DNA of 36,157 bases from positions 1 to 36,157 of IMG/VR virus record IMGVR_UViG_3300037847_006395; one strand, given 5' to 3'. This document shows positions 1 through 9,234 of the stretch, piece by piece; position 1 is the first letter of the stretch, and every line of letters starts with the position of its first letter. The notes beneath the pieces were generated by a model. The model saw only the letters and a program-made list of their open reading frames with translations, did no database searches and was not told where the DNA came from. This stretch comes from a virus. A program made the translations under genes and the position numbers.

Positions 1-1494
1 TACACCGCCACCGCCGCCGCCTCCATCATCATTAGTACTACCGGCACCACCACCTCCTCCGGAACCACCGGAACCACCGGAACCACTACCTCCGTCACCA
101 CCTCCAGCACCTCCATTACCAGAATATCCACCGGCACCACCACCAGCACCACCACCATCTGGAGCATTGGCGAAAAGTGCCGAAGAACCATCTCCACCAG
201 CACCACCATCTCCACCACCATCTCTTTCAGTTCCAGAAGATCCACCACCAGTTCCATTAGTATTATTAGTACCACCACCAGTTCCACCCGAACCCTGTAG
301 TAAAGTTGTAGCACTACGAACTATACTACTAGACCCACCAGAGGATCCTACTCCACCCCCAGAACCAACATTAACAGTCAAAGTTTCTCCCGGAGTAACT
401 GAGAATGTTCCATATGAAAGACCACCTGCACCTCCACCAGCACCTGAAGATTGACCAAAGAAGGATCCTGAACTATTTCCACCTCCACCTCCACCACCAA
501 TTACTACAGCAGAAACTTGAGTTACACCAGCAGGAACTGTGAATGTACCATTACTTGTAAATACTTGTTGCCCAACAGCTGCTGTGCCGCCAGTTCCAAC
601 TATATAACTTGATAATTCACTATTATAATGAAGTTCTAAATCGTCAGGTCGAATTGAATTAAAAACTTCTGTCTCGTCAATTATAGTTCCAACTTCACTA
701 GAACCATCACTATTTTGTCTTAATGGAGTGCCGATGTAGTGAAAACGCCTAATAATATTTTGATCATCTCCACTCCCAGTAAAATTAAATGATTTAGTAG
801 AACTTCCATCATTTTTTACATTAGAGAATGCAACCATTAAAGTTGAACCAGACCCAGACGTACCAGCATCTACTGCTCCCACAAATATTTGATTAGATAT
901 ATTTCCAGTACCAATTTCAATATCATTTTCAACTCTAACATCACCGGCAATAATATCATCGTCCAAGAAACCAAAAGAAAATAAATAAGATCCTATTGTG
1001 CTTTCATCTGTTGTGTAAGTACCACCTGGCATACCACTAGATGAACTAGAAGTTTGTTCACTGCCTGAATGTCTTGCTTCAACTCCAGAGACAGCAAACA
1101 TAAATTGTGCTGTGGCACCACTCGGAAACGTCATATTCTGAGCAGTCACAGAAGTTCCATCCGATACTTTAGTTGCTATAATATGACAAGGACCTTGACC
1201 AGAATTATAAATGGTTACTTCACTAAACCCTGTAGGAAGAGTGAAATTATGTGATTCTGAAGAATCACAACTGGCAACATAAAATACTAAATTTCCTGGA
1301 TTAATGCCAGTTAAAGTTAATGGGTCTGTTTTTGTGCTATTTGATATCGTATTGATTACAGAGACTTGTGGTTCTTTAAATTCATTTGAATATGCAATTG
1401 CATCGGAAGAAATACTAAATGATGACTTTGTATTATCATCAAAAGTTGAAGTAGACAATACTCCATCTTTTTTTAGTCGAGCAACATTTGACAT
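1..1494 (-). CDS. Glycine-rich adhesin / tail-fibre protein, C-terminus cut off by window edge
   Basis: An uninterrupted frame of 498 codons runs from an ATG at 1494 to the window edge, so the stop lies outside. The first 310 or so residues are Ser/Thr/Asn/Gly-rich and beta-like, with no family I can name. Around residue 315 comes a segment reading NGTFTVPAGVTQVSAVVIGG, the usual entry to phage glycine-rich domains. From there to the edge the protein is dominated by Gly-Gly runs broken by Ser, Asn and Asp. Known T-even adhesins such as gp38 use glycine-rich motifs packed as polyglycine helices to bind receptors, so a distal receptor-binding role is likely by inference. It starts 2 nt after the 863 aa fibre stop and has no clear Shine-Dalgarno sequence, so translation is probably coupled. 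An alternative is a general glycine-rich virion protein. Confidence 0.85.
   Translation of the reverse strand, partial: MSNVARLKKDGVLSTSTFDDNTKSSFSISSDAIAYSNEFKEPQVSVINTISNSTKTDPLTLTGINPGNLVFYVASCDSSESHNFTLPTGFSEVTIYNSGQGPCHIIATKVSDGTSVTAQNMTFPSGATAQFMFAVSGVEARHSGSEQTSSSSSGMPGGTYTTDESTIGSYLFSFGFLDDDIIAGDVRVENDIEIGTGNISNQIFVGAVDAGTSGSGSTLMVAFSNVKNDGSSTKSFNFTGSGDDQNIIRRFHYIGTPLRQNSDGSSEVGTIIDETEVFNSIRPDDLELHYNSELSSYIVGTGGTAAVGQQVFTSNGTFTVPAGVTQVSAVVIGGGGGGGNSSGSFFGQSSGAGGGAGGLSYGTFSVTPGETLTVNVGSGGGVGSSGGSSSIVRSATTLLQGSGGTGGGTNNTNGTGGGSSGTERDGGGDGGAGGDGSSALFANAPDGGGAGGGAGGYSGNGGAGGGDGGSGSGGSGGSGGGGGAGSTNDDGGGGGGGV
61..87. repeat. Three tandem 9-bp units inside the glycine-rich coding region
   Basis: On the plus strand GGAACCACC occurs twice and is followed by GGAACCACT. 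On the coding strand this gives Gly/Ser/Gly triplets. The in-frame 9-bp unit could expand or contract by slippage without breaking the frame, which would vary the length of the adhesin's glycine-rich part. Confidence 0.75.
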
Positions 1495-1496
1495 AA

Positions 1497-4088
1497 TTAA
1501 GAAGCAGAATAAGTGAAGTCTAGGGAATCGGTAGTTTCATTATATAGTATCTCAAATCTCTCGGTAGATCCTGAATTTTCGCACCTTACTGCACCTTTAA
1601 CAGCAACATCAGTAGTCTCTAATCTTTCGTTGCTAGAATCATATTTTAATCCAGAAGCATCAGTTTTTGCTGCTACTGACCCCGTAGCAGATGTAGCAAA
1701 TAATGGGAAGCATGTTGTATCTGAAGATTCATCAGCAGCATTAACACTAGTTACACCTTCACCACTAATAGTAATTGTTTTTGTTGCACCAGTTCCAGAA
1801 GCAACTACACCAGATCCTACGAAGTTGAGAGTGGTAGCATCAGTTGATAAAGAGACTCCCTCATCCTGAACTGTTATAGCACCACTAACTCCACTAATAG
1901 AAACTTCTGTAATACCAGTAATCCTACCATTGGAATCTACTACAATTTGAGCAACATTTGTTCCATCACCATAAGTAGCAGCAGAAGCTCCAGTTAGAGC
2001 AGTTAAGTTAACAGCAGATACTGCTGGTAATGTTGCAGGGAATCTAGCATCAGGAACAGTACCAGAACCAAGATTAGATGCATTAAGATCAGTTAATGAT
2101 GCACCAGAACCACTAAATGTTGTTGCTGTTAATGTTCCATTAGAAGAATTAAATGTAAGATTTGATCCAGTTTTTGGAGAAATACTTCCTGTTGCATCAG
2201 TTGAAAATAATGGGAAGCAAGTAGTATCAGTAGATTCGTCTGCAACTGTAATAGTGTTAGAACTAACATCTTGCCATGTAGGAGCACTGCCAGATCCATT
2301 AGAAGTTATTACCTGACCAGAAGTTCCATAGTTTGTTCCACTAAGACCAATCTGCCCTGAAGTTCCAAGGCGAAGTCTTTCTGATCCTCCGCCTGCCGCA
2401 AGTAGAAGATTTGATTCACTTCTTAGGACAAAATCATGTTGTGCTGCTGTGCTAGCAAATTGACCACTAGCTCCTGCTAAACCTAAGAATCCGCCGGACG
2501 TTCCCGAACTGTCTCTGTCTAACAATACGCCACAGAAATTAGAATTCGCGCCCTTTCTGATTCTTACGTAATCGTCTGTGGCATGAACAGTAAGTTTTGA
2601 AGCTGGACTATTGACACCAATTCCTACCCGTCCGGCGTTTGTAATCCTAAGCACCTCGCCAGTGCTATTACTACCGCTGGTAGTTTCAAAGGTCAGGTCT
2701 GTTGCTGAGTTAGCGCTTGCCATCCGAATCGATTTAATTGCCGACGCTGCGGTTGTTCCTGACCCGCCGGTTTTAAACTGCAACCTGGCATGAGATCCAA
2801 CAACAGCAGAATTATTTTCAACCAATGCAGTTGTGTTAGACGTTCCGAGAACGTGCAGTAACTCAGACGGATTGTTTGTCCCGAGACCTAATCGTCCAGT
2901 ATTTTTTAGGCGTAGATACTCAGTTCCACCCAACCTAAATCTCAAATCACTGTCCGAAGTAGCGCCCAAGATTGCAAATTTGCTTTCTGGATTATTTGGA
3001 CCGCCACCACCTCTGATGCCAAATTCTTGAGCACCAGCGCCAACGATATTGAGATAGGTGCCCGCTGTGCCAGGATCTCCTATCGTTACATCACCGTTAA
3101 CATTGAACGTAGACAGTGGACCTGCGGTTCCTACCCCCACCTTTCCATCAGATTTAACGGTGAGTCTTGCTGAACCGGCAGTTTTGAGTTCAATAGTATC
3201 ATCACTAGGGAATTTAATTTGAGTATCAGTATCACCAGTATGAACAATCTTCTCTGATATAGATATATCACCAGAGACTGTTAATGATCCTAATGTTCCA
3301 ACACTAGTAAGAGAAGATCCAGTAACACCTGACCCAAGTGTAGTTGCACTTAAAACAGAAGTATTGTTAATTTTATATTCTTTAGTATTCGCTAAATTTA
3401 AATTTTCAGAAGACCCTAAATTATCTCCCGTTGCTTCAAATTGGAATGTCTTATTTCCATCTCCAGATACAATAGTAATACCACCACCATCAGCTGCAGC
3501 ATCATTCGCAGCACCTGTACCTAACTCAATGTTTTTATCATCCACTGTCATCGTGGTTGAATTCACAGTTGTGGTTGTTCCATCAATTTGGAGATCACCA
3601 GCAATTACAACTGTGCCTGTATTATCTCCAACTGCTGCTGGATCAATTGTTAATGTTGATGGACCACTAATTGTATTTGTAGATATATTAATGCCGGTTC
3701 CACTTGCTCCAGTTGATAATGCTGTTGCTAATGCTGTTCCGGTTACAGTTACACCAGAAGCAGTAGTTTCAAATTTTACAGAGTTGTTATGATAAATTTG
3801 CACCCTACCATTTGAATTAAAGGCTTTCAAATAAGCATAAGAATCACTTTTGAGATTAAGTGTTCCATTATTACCTACAATATAATTGGCATTTCCATCA
3901 TGAAAAATCTTTAAATCATCACCATCACCAAGTAATATTTGATCGTTATCGCCCAATCGTATTCCATCTGCTGTGATGTTTCCCGTAAAGGTACTATTAC
4001 CAATAGTGGTTAATACTGTATCAGATTCGGTAATACCAGAGACACCGATATTAAAAGTTCTTACCCTATTAGAGAGATATTTTGCCAT
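1497..4088 (-). CDS. Modular tail-fibre protein, 863 aa
   Basis: This is a virion fibre expected to be a trimer reaching from the baseplate to the host. Residues about 38 to 75 contain the phage-fibre motif DGDDLKIFHDG. A module near residues 170 to 190 reads TTTTVNSTTMTVDDKNIELG, common in marine phage fibres. Residues about 300 to 570 hold three G-x-G-x-x-x-P repeats (VGVGTAGP, LGLGTNNP, VGIGVNSP), each followed by a beta strand. Two copies of ADES-[ST]-DTTCFPLF lie near residues 613 and 783. No chaperone or peptidase S74 end is visible; the protein simply stops after LDFTYSAS. It follows the 108 aa gene with 2 nt between stop and start; a GGAG lies about 13 nt upstream of the ATG, which is far. 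The DNA around 2380 to 3190 looks richer in CpG and GC than its flanks. Confidence 0.88.
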   Translation of the reverse strand: MAKYLSNRVRTFNIGVSGITESDTVLTTIGNSTFTGNITADGIRLGDNDQILLGDGDDLKIFHDGNANYIVGNNGTLNLKSDSYAYLKAFNSNGRVQIYHNNSVKFETTASGVTVTGTALATALSTGASGTGINISTNTISGPSTLTIDPAAVGDNTGTVVIAGDLQIDGTTTTVNSTTMTVDDKNIELGTGAANDAAADGGGITIVSGDGNKTFQFEATGDNLGSSENLNLANTKEYKINNTSVLSATTLGSGVTGSSLTSVGTLGSLTVSGDISISEKIVHTGDTDTQIKFPSDDTIELKTAGSARLTVKSDGKVGVGTAGPLSTFNVNGDVTIGDPGTAGTYLNIVGAGAQEFGIRGGGGPNNPESKFAILGATSDSDLRFRLGGTEYLRLKNTGRLGLGTNNPSELLHVLGTSNTTALVENNSAVVGSHARLQFKTGGSGTTAASAIKSIRMASANSATDLTFETTSGSNSTGEVLRITNAGRVGIGVNSPASKLTVHATDDYVRIRKGANSNFCGVLLDRDSSGTSGGFLGLAGASGQFASTAAQHDFVLRSESNLLLAAGGGSERLRLGTSGQIGLSGTNYGTSGQVITSNGSGSAPTWQDVSSNTITVADESTDTTCFPLFSTDATGSISPKTGSNLTFNSSNGTLTATTFSGSGASLTDLNASNLGSGTVPDARFPATLPAVSAVNLTALTGASAATYGDGTNVAQIVVDSNGRITGITEVSISGVSGAITVQDEGVSLSTDATTLNFVGSGVVASGTGATKTITISGEGVTSVNAADESSDTTCFPLFATSATGSVAAKTDASGLKYDSSNERLETTDVAVKGAVRCENSGSTERFEILYNETTDSLDFTYSAS

Positions 4089-4090
4089 TT

Positions 4091-4417
4091 TTAGTTAAGT
4101 GTCTCCAAGATAGAAATTACTGCTTCTAATGTAGTTGCTTCTCCAGTTAAAACTAACTGATCTCCAGATTGTAAAAACAATTTACCATCTACTAAATTTG
4201 CAGAATCTTTGCTACTAATTGGAAAATCTGTGACGATACTTGTATCGGAAGCACTTCTTCTATGCTCTAACGTAACTTTAAGTGTTCCCGTAGTAGGATT
4301 TGATATGTTTGCTAATAAAACAATACCAGTATAACCCGTAGGAGCAGTGTATACAACTGCTGCTGTAGTCGCAACTGATGGTGTAATTGTTTTGTATATG
4401 TTTAGTTTTAATGCCAT
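4091..4417 (-). CDS. Small beta-rich virion-type protein, 108 aa, function unknown
   Basis: I recognise no named family. The protein alternates hydrophobic and polar residues (TGIVLLANISNP, GTLKVTLEHRR, DQLVLTGEATTLEAVISIL), which suggests a small beta sandwich, and it has no signal peptide or membrane segment. Similar small proteins lie between fibre genes in cyanophages and are usually called virion structural proteins, so a fibre-joint or decoration role is a guess from position. It has a strong AGGAGG ribosome site. That site is encoded by the last codons (Leu-Gly-Gly) and stop of the 960 aa fibre upstream, so the two genes are tightly coupled. The start is therefore well supported. Confidence 0.82.
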   Translation of the reverse strand: MALKLNIYKTITPSVATTAAVVYTAPTGYTGIVLLANISNPTTGTLKVTLEHRRSASDTSIVTDFPISSKDSANLVDGKLFLQSGDQLVLTGEATTLEAVISILETLN

Positions 4418-4420
4418 GGG

Positions 4421-7303
4421 TTAACCTCCTAGTGCGATGATATACGGTGTTACTTGAGAAAATAGACTTTGGGAATATGATTGACCAGAAATTTGACCCA
4501 GAGCTTGATCTATAATTACTCCATCACCAATTTTAAAGTTTCCAGATTCATTAGTACTTGTGTATATAACTAATCCACCACTTTGACTAATAGTTTCATT
4601 TTCTGGAATTGCAACTCCCCCAGTTTGAGGGAGAGCAGTATTGATATTAGTACCTGATCCTATATATTGAAATGAATGACTTGATGCTAAAAGTCTACTT
4701 TGTTTGTAAAAATTAGCAACACTACTGGTTGTTAGTGCAATGGGAACTTCATTAGCAAATGTAATATCATATACATCTGTAGAAGTCTCAAGTGTTGACT
4801 CTACGATAAAATATGAAGGAACTAATTCTCCAGTTGCTGTTGCTGTAGTTCCAGAAGTTGGTGCCGCAATTGTTGGGTTTGCTATAGTAGATCCATAACC
4901 TCTACCACTAGAAGTAACAACAATAGCAGTCACTACTCCAGTGCTTGACACCTCTGCGACTGCCTCGGCATCAATACCCCAACTTTCTGGAGAACTTGCA
5001 AGTGTCACTGTAGGAGGATTATCTGGATCATATCCACTACCACCATTGGTAATATTAATTCTTACAACCTCATAATACAAAGTATCAAAGAACACTACTT
5101 GACCTGCAAACGGACGAACTGCTTCTATCTCAGCAGTTCCTCCAGATACATATGTATGAGGAATTGTGGATGTTCCTACATTTACGGTGAATTGTGTGGT
5201 GGATGGTGTAGATTCAACTTTAAATACATATCCATAATTACCTGATGGAAATGCAGCACTACCAGATGGACTTGTGCAACTGAATGTAAGATTTTCAATT
5301 TTTACATCCATTCCTACTTCAAATCCATGTGCTGCGGTTGTGGTTACAGTCAATACCCCAGTAGTTTCTGCATAAGATGCTGTAGAAACACTTCTTTGAG
5401 TAGTCGCAATATTTACTCTAATTGTATTATCTCCAGCACTTGATGCTTGTGATACTGCACCCGTATATTTTTTAGGACTTACTCCAGTGGCAACTAAACC
5501 TTTGTTTCCAAAAGATGAATTTGAGTTTGTTAGGTCGCAGCATCCACCATTTAAACACTCAACTGCAGTATCATTACAAATGGTAAACATGGAAACTAAT
5601 TGAGCATATCCTTCATTGCTAATTTTGCAACCATGACCACCAGAGTTAAATTGTGTAAAACTATCAACTACCATAGATTTAATATCTCCTATGGCATTAT
5701 CCCCATTAATATGAAGACCAGTGGATCCGTCAATAAAATTAGTGCAATTTTGAACGTATGGTGACTGATCTATAAATGGAGGATTATTAGGATTGAATGA
5801 AATTACATCACCGTTATTAGAAGATGAAGAATTGAAAGACAAATCAGAAATATAACAACCGTTATTCACATAGATAAAATCTGTATTTCCATTTTGTGGT
5901 TTAAGTGTAACTTCTCTTAAACTACTACCAACAATTGATGTTTGTACTGGCATTATTAGTGGGTTATCTTCTGTATATTCTCCTGGATAAACTCTAATAA
6001 CAGTTCCAGCAGTTGCAACTGATAATGCAGATTTGATTGTAGCTTTTGATGTTCCTAATGTAGTACCTGTATTTGTATCATCACCATCTTTACTTACATA
6101 TATGATGTTACTTTCGGGGGCAGTTACAGCGATTGATGATCCCTGTGCTCCTGTTAATTCTACAGAAACATTTTGTCTTAAATCTATCAGATTTACTAAA
6201 CGTGCCTTTGGAGCATTAGTGTAGGCGCTACTTGCTTGAAATGTTAATTTAAATAAAGGTCTTACATCATTACGAGGAAATTTTGGAGCATTTGTAGCAT
6301 CATCATTACCAAGATCTAAATCTTCAAACTCTGCATTCATTGCCTCCCCTTCAGTTGCAAAGTCTCCTTGTCCTTGAATAGAAACTATAGGAGCATCAAT
6401 ATCAGAAGTAGCAACTATAAAATAAACTGCATAATTTCCATCAGTTACTTGAGCAGAAGACCAAGAAGCACCAGAAACATTATATTCAATAAGATTACCT
6501 GCGGAAAACTTTACCGGATATGAAGTAGCAGTAGTTCTGGTCCATTGACCACCTGTTCCATTTCTATATAAAATTGGAAATTCTCCAGCATTAGATATAA
6601 TTTGTTCAAATAAATTTGACGGGGATGCAGAATGACTTATAGTTACTTTGTAATCTTCGTTATAAAATACTCCATCTGCACCTAAACCAAATTGTGCATG
6701 ACTATTTGTAGTACCATCACCAGTGGTTGAATAACTTAGTGCAGTAAATCCAGAAGCAACTACTGCACCTCTAGTTTTTTGTAGGTATTCGTGAGTCTGC
6801 CAATCTAAGGTAATTCCATGTCTAGTATCAAAAACAAAACTAGCAACACTACCGTTCCAATATAAAATTGCAGTTGGAACTTCTGTCTTATAATTTATGT
6901 CTGCAGAACTTGCTGCTTTATTTTGCAAAACTCCATTACCATCAAAATAAACATAATACAAACCATTCGTATTTGGTATTGTAGTTGATTGTGTTGAGGT
7001 GAATGCGAATCTAATACCTTGACACCAAACATCAAATCTAGTTGATGTTGGTGCAATTGAAAATACTCTAGTAGCATTTGTGAACGATATAGTACTTTCT
7101 GAGGCATCATTATGCCCCATAGGTTCATTTGCTTCAAGAGGTGCAGTGACATCTACAATTCTTTCTGTGCCACTTTGATTTCTCTTTAAAAATATTTTGC
7201 CATCGTGAGTATTAATCGCTACTTCACCTAAATCTATTTGAGAAGTAGTGGGAGCGTTTCCAGCTGTTGCTGAACGCCTCAAGCGTATTTTTGGTGCTGC
7301 CAT
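4421..7303 (-). CDS. Tail fibre with pectate-lyase-like beta-helix segment, 960 aa
   Basis: The N-terminus MAAPKIRLRRS followed by LGEVAINTHDGKIFLKR is a cap used by marine phage fibres and is shared with the 556 aa fibre. Residues about 400 to 560 begin with YVSKDGDDTNTGTT and continue as IRVYPGEYTEDNPL and short strand repeats. This is the entry and first coils of a right-handed beta helix of the pectate-lyase superfamily, a fold typical of tailspikes that bind or cut polysaccharide. I cannot point to catalytic residues, so enzymatic activity is unproven. Residues about 750 to 825 hold two G-x-GY repeats (GGSGYDPDNPPTVTL, SSGRGYGSTIANP) like those in the baseplate giant and gp8. The end is IALGG. 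It lies 18 nt after the 71 aa coiled-coil gene. Confidence 0.88.
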   Translation of the reverse strand: MAAPKIRLRRSATAGNAPTTSQIDLGEVAINTHDGKIFLKRNQSGTERIVDVTAPLEANEPMGHNDASESTISFTNATRVFSIAPTSTRFDVWCQGIRFAFTSTQSTTIPNTNGLYYVYFDGNGVLQNKAASSADINYKTEVPTAILYWNGSVASFVFDTRHGITLDWQTHEYLQKTRGAVVASGFTALSYSTTGDGTTNSHAQFGLGADGVFYNEDYKVTISHSASPSNLFEQIISNAGEFPILYRNGTGGQWTRTTATSYPVKFSAGNLIEYNVSGASWSSAQVTDGNYAVYFIVATSDIDAPIVSIQGQGDFATEGEAMNAEFEDLDLGNDDATNAPKFPRNDVRPLFKLTFQASSAYTNAPKARLVNLIDLRQNVSVELTGAQGSSIAVTAPESNIIYVSKDGDDTNTGTTLGTSKATIKSALSVATAGTVIRVYPGEYTEDNPLIMPVQTSIVGSSLREVTLKPQNGNTDFIYVNNGCYISDLSFNSSSSNNGDVISFNPNNPPFIDQSPYVQNCTNFIDGSTGLHINGDNAIGDIKSMVVDSFTQFNSGGHGCKISNEGYAQLVSMFTICNDTAVECLNGGCCDLTNSNSSFGNKGLVATGVSPKKYTGAVSQASSAGDNTIRVNIATTQRSVSTASYAETTGVLTVTTTAAHGFEVGMDVKIENLTFSCTSPSGSAAFPSGNYGYVFKVESTPSTTQFTVNVGTSTIPHTYVSGGTAEIEAVRPFAGQVVFFDTLYYEVVRINITNGGSGYDPDNPPTVTLASSPESWGIDAEAVAEVSSTGVVTAIVVTSSGRGYGSTIANPTIAAPTSGTTATATGELVPSYFIVESTLETSTDVYDITFANEVPIALTTSSVANFYKQSRLLASSHSFQYIGSGTNINTALPQTGGVAIPENETISQSGGLVIYTSTNESGNFKIGDGVIIDQALGQISGQSYSQSLFSQVTPYIIALGG

Positions 7304-7321
7304 TGGAATTACCTATTTAGG

Positions 7322-7537
7322 TTAATATGTTCCGGCGTCTCTATCTGTATTTACAGATTTTTTACGAGTTGCTGGTTTTTCTTTTTGAAGTTCTGAAACT
7401 TTATTTAAAGCTTCAGTAAGTTCTTTATCGTAAATTTTTAATTTTGCTTTTAATGCAATTAATTGACTTTGATAAGTGTTCAACTCAACAGTCATAACTT
7501 CAACAAGAGTTGCATAATCTACTGGAATATCATTCAT
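7322..7537 (-). CDS. Small coiled-coil protein with DAGTY end, 71 aa
   Basis: No family is recognised. Residues about 12 to 55 show heptad-like spacing of Leu, Val and Ile (LIALKAKLKIYDKELTEALN) and should form a coiled coil. A basic stretch (ATRKKS) and the end TDRDAGTY follow. The last five residues match the end of the 556 aa fibre just upstream, and the 93 aa protein before that ends in DYGTF. That suggests a shared docking or assembly end for this set. A trimeric or dimeric connector, or a fibre-assembly helper, would fit, but this is inference. There is no clear Shine-Dalgarno sequence. A GATAAATA late-promoter match lies just upstream, overlapping the previous stop codon. Confidence 0.78.
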   Translation of the reverse strand: MNDIPVDYATLVEVMTVELNTYQSQLIALKAKLKIYDKELTEALNKVSELQKEKPATRKKSVNTDRDAGTY

Positions 7538-7557
7538 AAAATTAATTCATGCTATAT

Positions 7558-7565
7558 TATTTATC
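7558..7565 (-). promoter_or_regulatory. Putative late promoter GATAAATA before the 71 aa gene
   Basis: The minus strand reads GATAAATA, one base off the T4 late consensus TATAAATA and a match to the relaxed NATAAATA form. It overlaps the TGA stop of the 556 aa fibre. Transcription would begin a few bases downstream and leave a short leader before the ATG at 7537. A functional element is inferred from sequence and position only. Confidence 0.5.
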
Positions 7566-9234
7566 AATATGTTCCCGCATCTACCGTAAGATTTTGAAGA
7601 TATCTACCAGCAGTTGTGCCATCAGGTGCATCACCTGCAAGAAGATAACTAACTATGAATTCATTAGTGCCAGCATCATCAGAAATCTTATATGAACCTG
7701 ATAAAAATGCAATTGGTGATGGAGCAACAGTGGTGCTCGATCCAGTTGCAGTTGTTTCTCCAGCAACAAATACTAAATCACCCTCATCATAACCAATAAA
7801 AATATTATCGTTATCACCACGCTCCAGTATTAAACCGATATCTCTAGTTGCAGCAGGAGTTCCAGTTGTACCAGTTCCTAATTCAAGTAAAGCATCTGAG
7901 ACTTGAGTATTGGTTGTTTGGACATTGGTAACCGTATTAGTACCAGTAACAGTTAAATTACCAGTAATAGTAACAGTGCTACCATCATCTACAATAGAAC
8001 TATTTACTAATTGTGTATTACCGTCATCCCATTTGAGGACTGTATTCGTGGTCAAGTTTGCAGCATTTTTAAATGCTAAATCTACAGTTTGAGTTTCACT
8101 TGCAGAAGAAGTTTTAGCAAGACCTTCACCTGCAGTTACATCAGCAACATAATTACCAGTGGTATCTGTGCCAAGTTCAACAGAGTTTGCTTGAATTGTT
8201 GCAACTCCGCTACTGTTGATTGTAACATCACCAGAAACTTTATCAAAAACATATGTGCTAATTGTCGAAACTTGTGCTTTACGATTAGCGCCACTTGCAT
8301 TATCATCAACAATAAATATATCTGCATCAGCAAGTGAAGTGAGTGCTGTACCACCATCAATGTTTAATGCAGAAAGTGAAACTTTATCTGCTGTTGAAAT
8401 TGTATCTAATTTGGTATCAACAATAGCAGCACCAGCATTAATATCATCATTAACAATCGTTCCGTTAAGGATCATTGCACTTGTAACTGTGCCATTATCA
8501 CCAGTAGTAATTACATTACCTGTAGTTGCTGGAAATGTAATTGTTGTACTTCCTGCTATTGCAGTAGTTATCAAATTTACAGTACCCGAAGTAGCGCCTG
8601 CAATACTAACACCGCTAGAACCTACACTGAGGGAACCAGATACATTTAAAACATCAGTATTTGGATTATATGAAAGTTCTCCATCTGTAAATACAGTCTC
8701 TAAAGTTGCATTAGTATTATTGCTATCAACAAATGTTAAAAAGAATGAGGAGTCAGTATTAGTATTTTGAGTCTCAACAGATTCTCCAGCAACAGATGGG
8801 ACGAATGAGAGAACTTCTGATCCTTGATCATATTCAAGAATATATGCACCAGCAACTCCCGGTTTATTTTGAGGTAAAGTTAAATCATATGATCCAGTTA
8901 AAGATGCAGGTGATTTTAACTCAACAGAATTTGTGCCATTATTACTACCTTCTACAAGAGTTATAATACTACCAGTAGTAGTAGTGCTTTCCGTTAAAAA
9001 TTCATCTACTCTGGAGGTATAAGAAGATCCTCCAACATGAACAAACGAAGTAGGACCGTCTGCAATATAAAAGTCACCAGTTCCAGTTCCAGCAGTGCCT
9101 GGAACTGAACCATTAGTATCAGAAAAAAATGGTTCACCAACAAGTGCAGGAGTAGTATTAAAAACTTGCCCCGAACCAGTTAATGTTTGGGGGTTGGATG
9201 TGCCCCTCCTTAACCTTAAGCGTGGTGCTGCCAT
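7564..9234 (-). CDS. Modular tail-fibre protein, 556 aa
   Basis: This is a virion fibre protein with the MAAPRLRLRRG cap shared with the 960 aa fibre, so both probably dock on similar baseplate sites. Residues 150 to 200 contain NTDSSFFLTFV followed by LSYNPNTDVLNVSG. This is a variant of the ADES-x-DTTCFPLF plus LTFNSSNGTL repeat of the 863 aa fibre. The middle is Thr/Ser/Asn-rich with regular beta strands. A later module reads LTVTGTNTVTNVQTTNTQVS and then LLELGTG, again like the 863 aa fibre. The C-terminus is LTVDAGTY. No catalytic motif is visible. A perfect TATAAATA lies about 30 nt upstream of the ATG in a 44 bp gap, so this gene probably opens its own late transcript. There is no clear Shine-Dalgarno sequence. 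Confidence 0.88.
   Translation of the reverse strand: MAAPRLRLRRGTSNPQTLTGSGQVFNTTPALVGEPFFSDTNGSVPGTAGTGTGDFYIADGPTSFVHVGGSSYTSRVDEFLTESTTTTGSIITLVEGSNNGTNSVELKSPASLTGSYDLTLPQNKPGVAGAYILEYDQGSEVLSFVPSVAGESVETQNTNTDSSFFLTFVDSNNTNATLETVFTDGELSYNPNTDVLNVSGSLSVGSSGVSIAGATSGTVNLITTAIAGSTTITFPATTGNVITTGDNGTVTSAMILNGTIVNDDINAGAAIVDTKLDTISTADKVSLSALNIDGGTALTSLADADIFIVDDNASGANRKAQVSTISTYVFDKVSGDVTINSSGVATIQANSVELGTDTTGNYVADVTAGEGLAKTSSASETQTVDLAFKNAANLTTNTVLKWDDGNTQLVNSSIVDDGSTVTITGNLTVTGTNTVTNVQTTNTQVSDALLELGTGTTGTPAATRDIGLILERGDNDNIFIGYDEGDLVFVAGETTATGSSTTVAPSPIAFLSGSYKISDDAGTNEFIVSYLLAGDAPDGTTAGRYLQNLTVDAGTY

Noticed and set aside
167-454. Plus-strand proline-rich frame of 95 aa
   Set aside because: It is the mirror of GGT/GGA-rich coding sequence on the other strand; poly-Gly DNA reads as poly-Pro in reverse. 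It has no ribosome site.
7313-7320. CCTAAATA before the 960 aa fibre as a late promoter
   Set aside because: It differs from TATAAATA at the two leading positions, including the conserved A, so it is weaker than the other sites and I do not list it.
8089-8770. Plus-strand frames of 82 and 184 aa under the 556 aa fibre
   Set aside because: Low-complexity Thr/Val/Ser repeats of the fibre give long reverse frames. No start context is visible, and all neighbours are on the minus strand.
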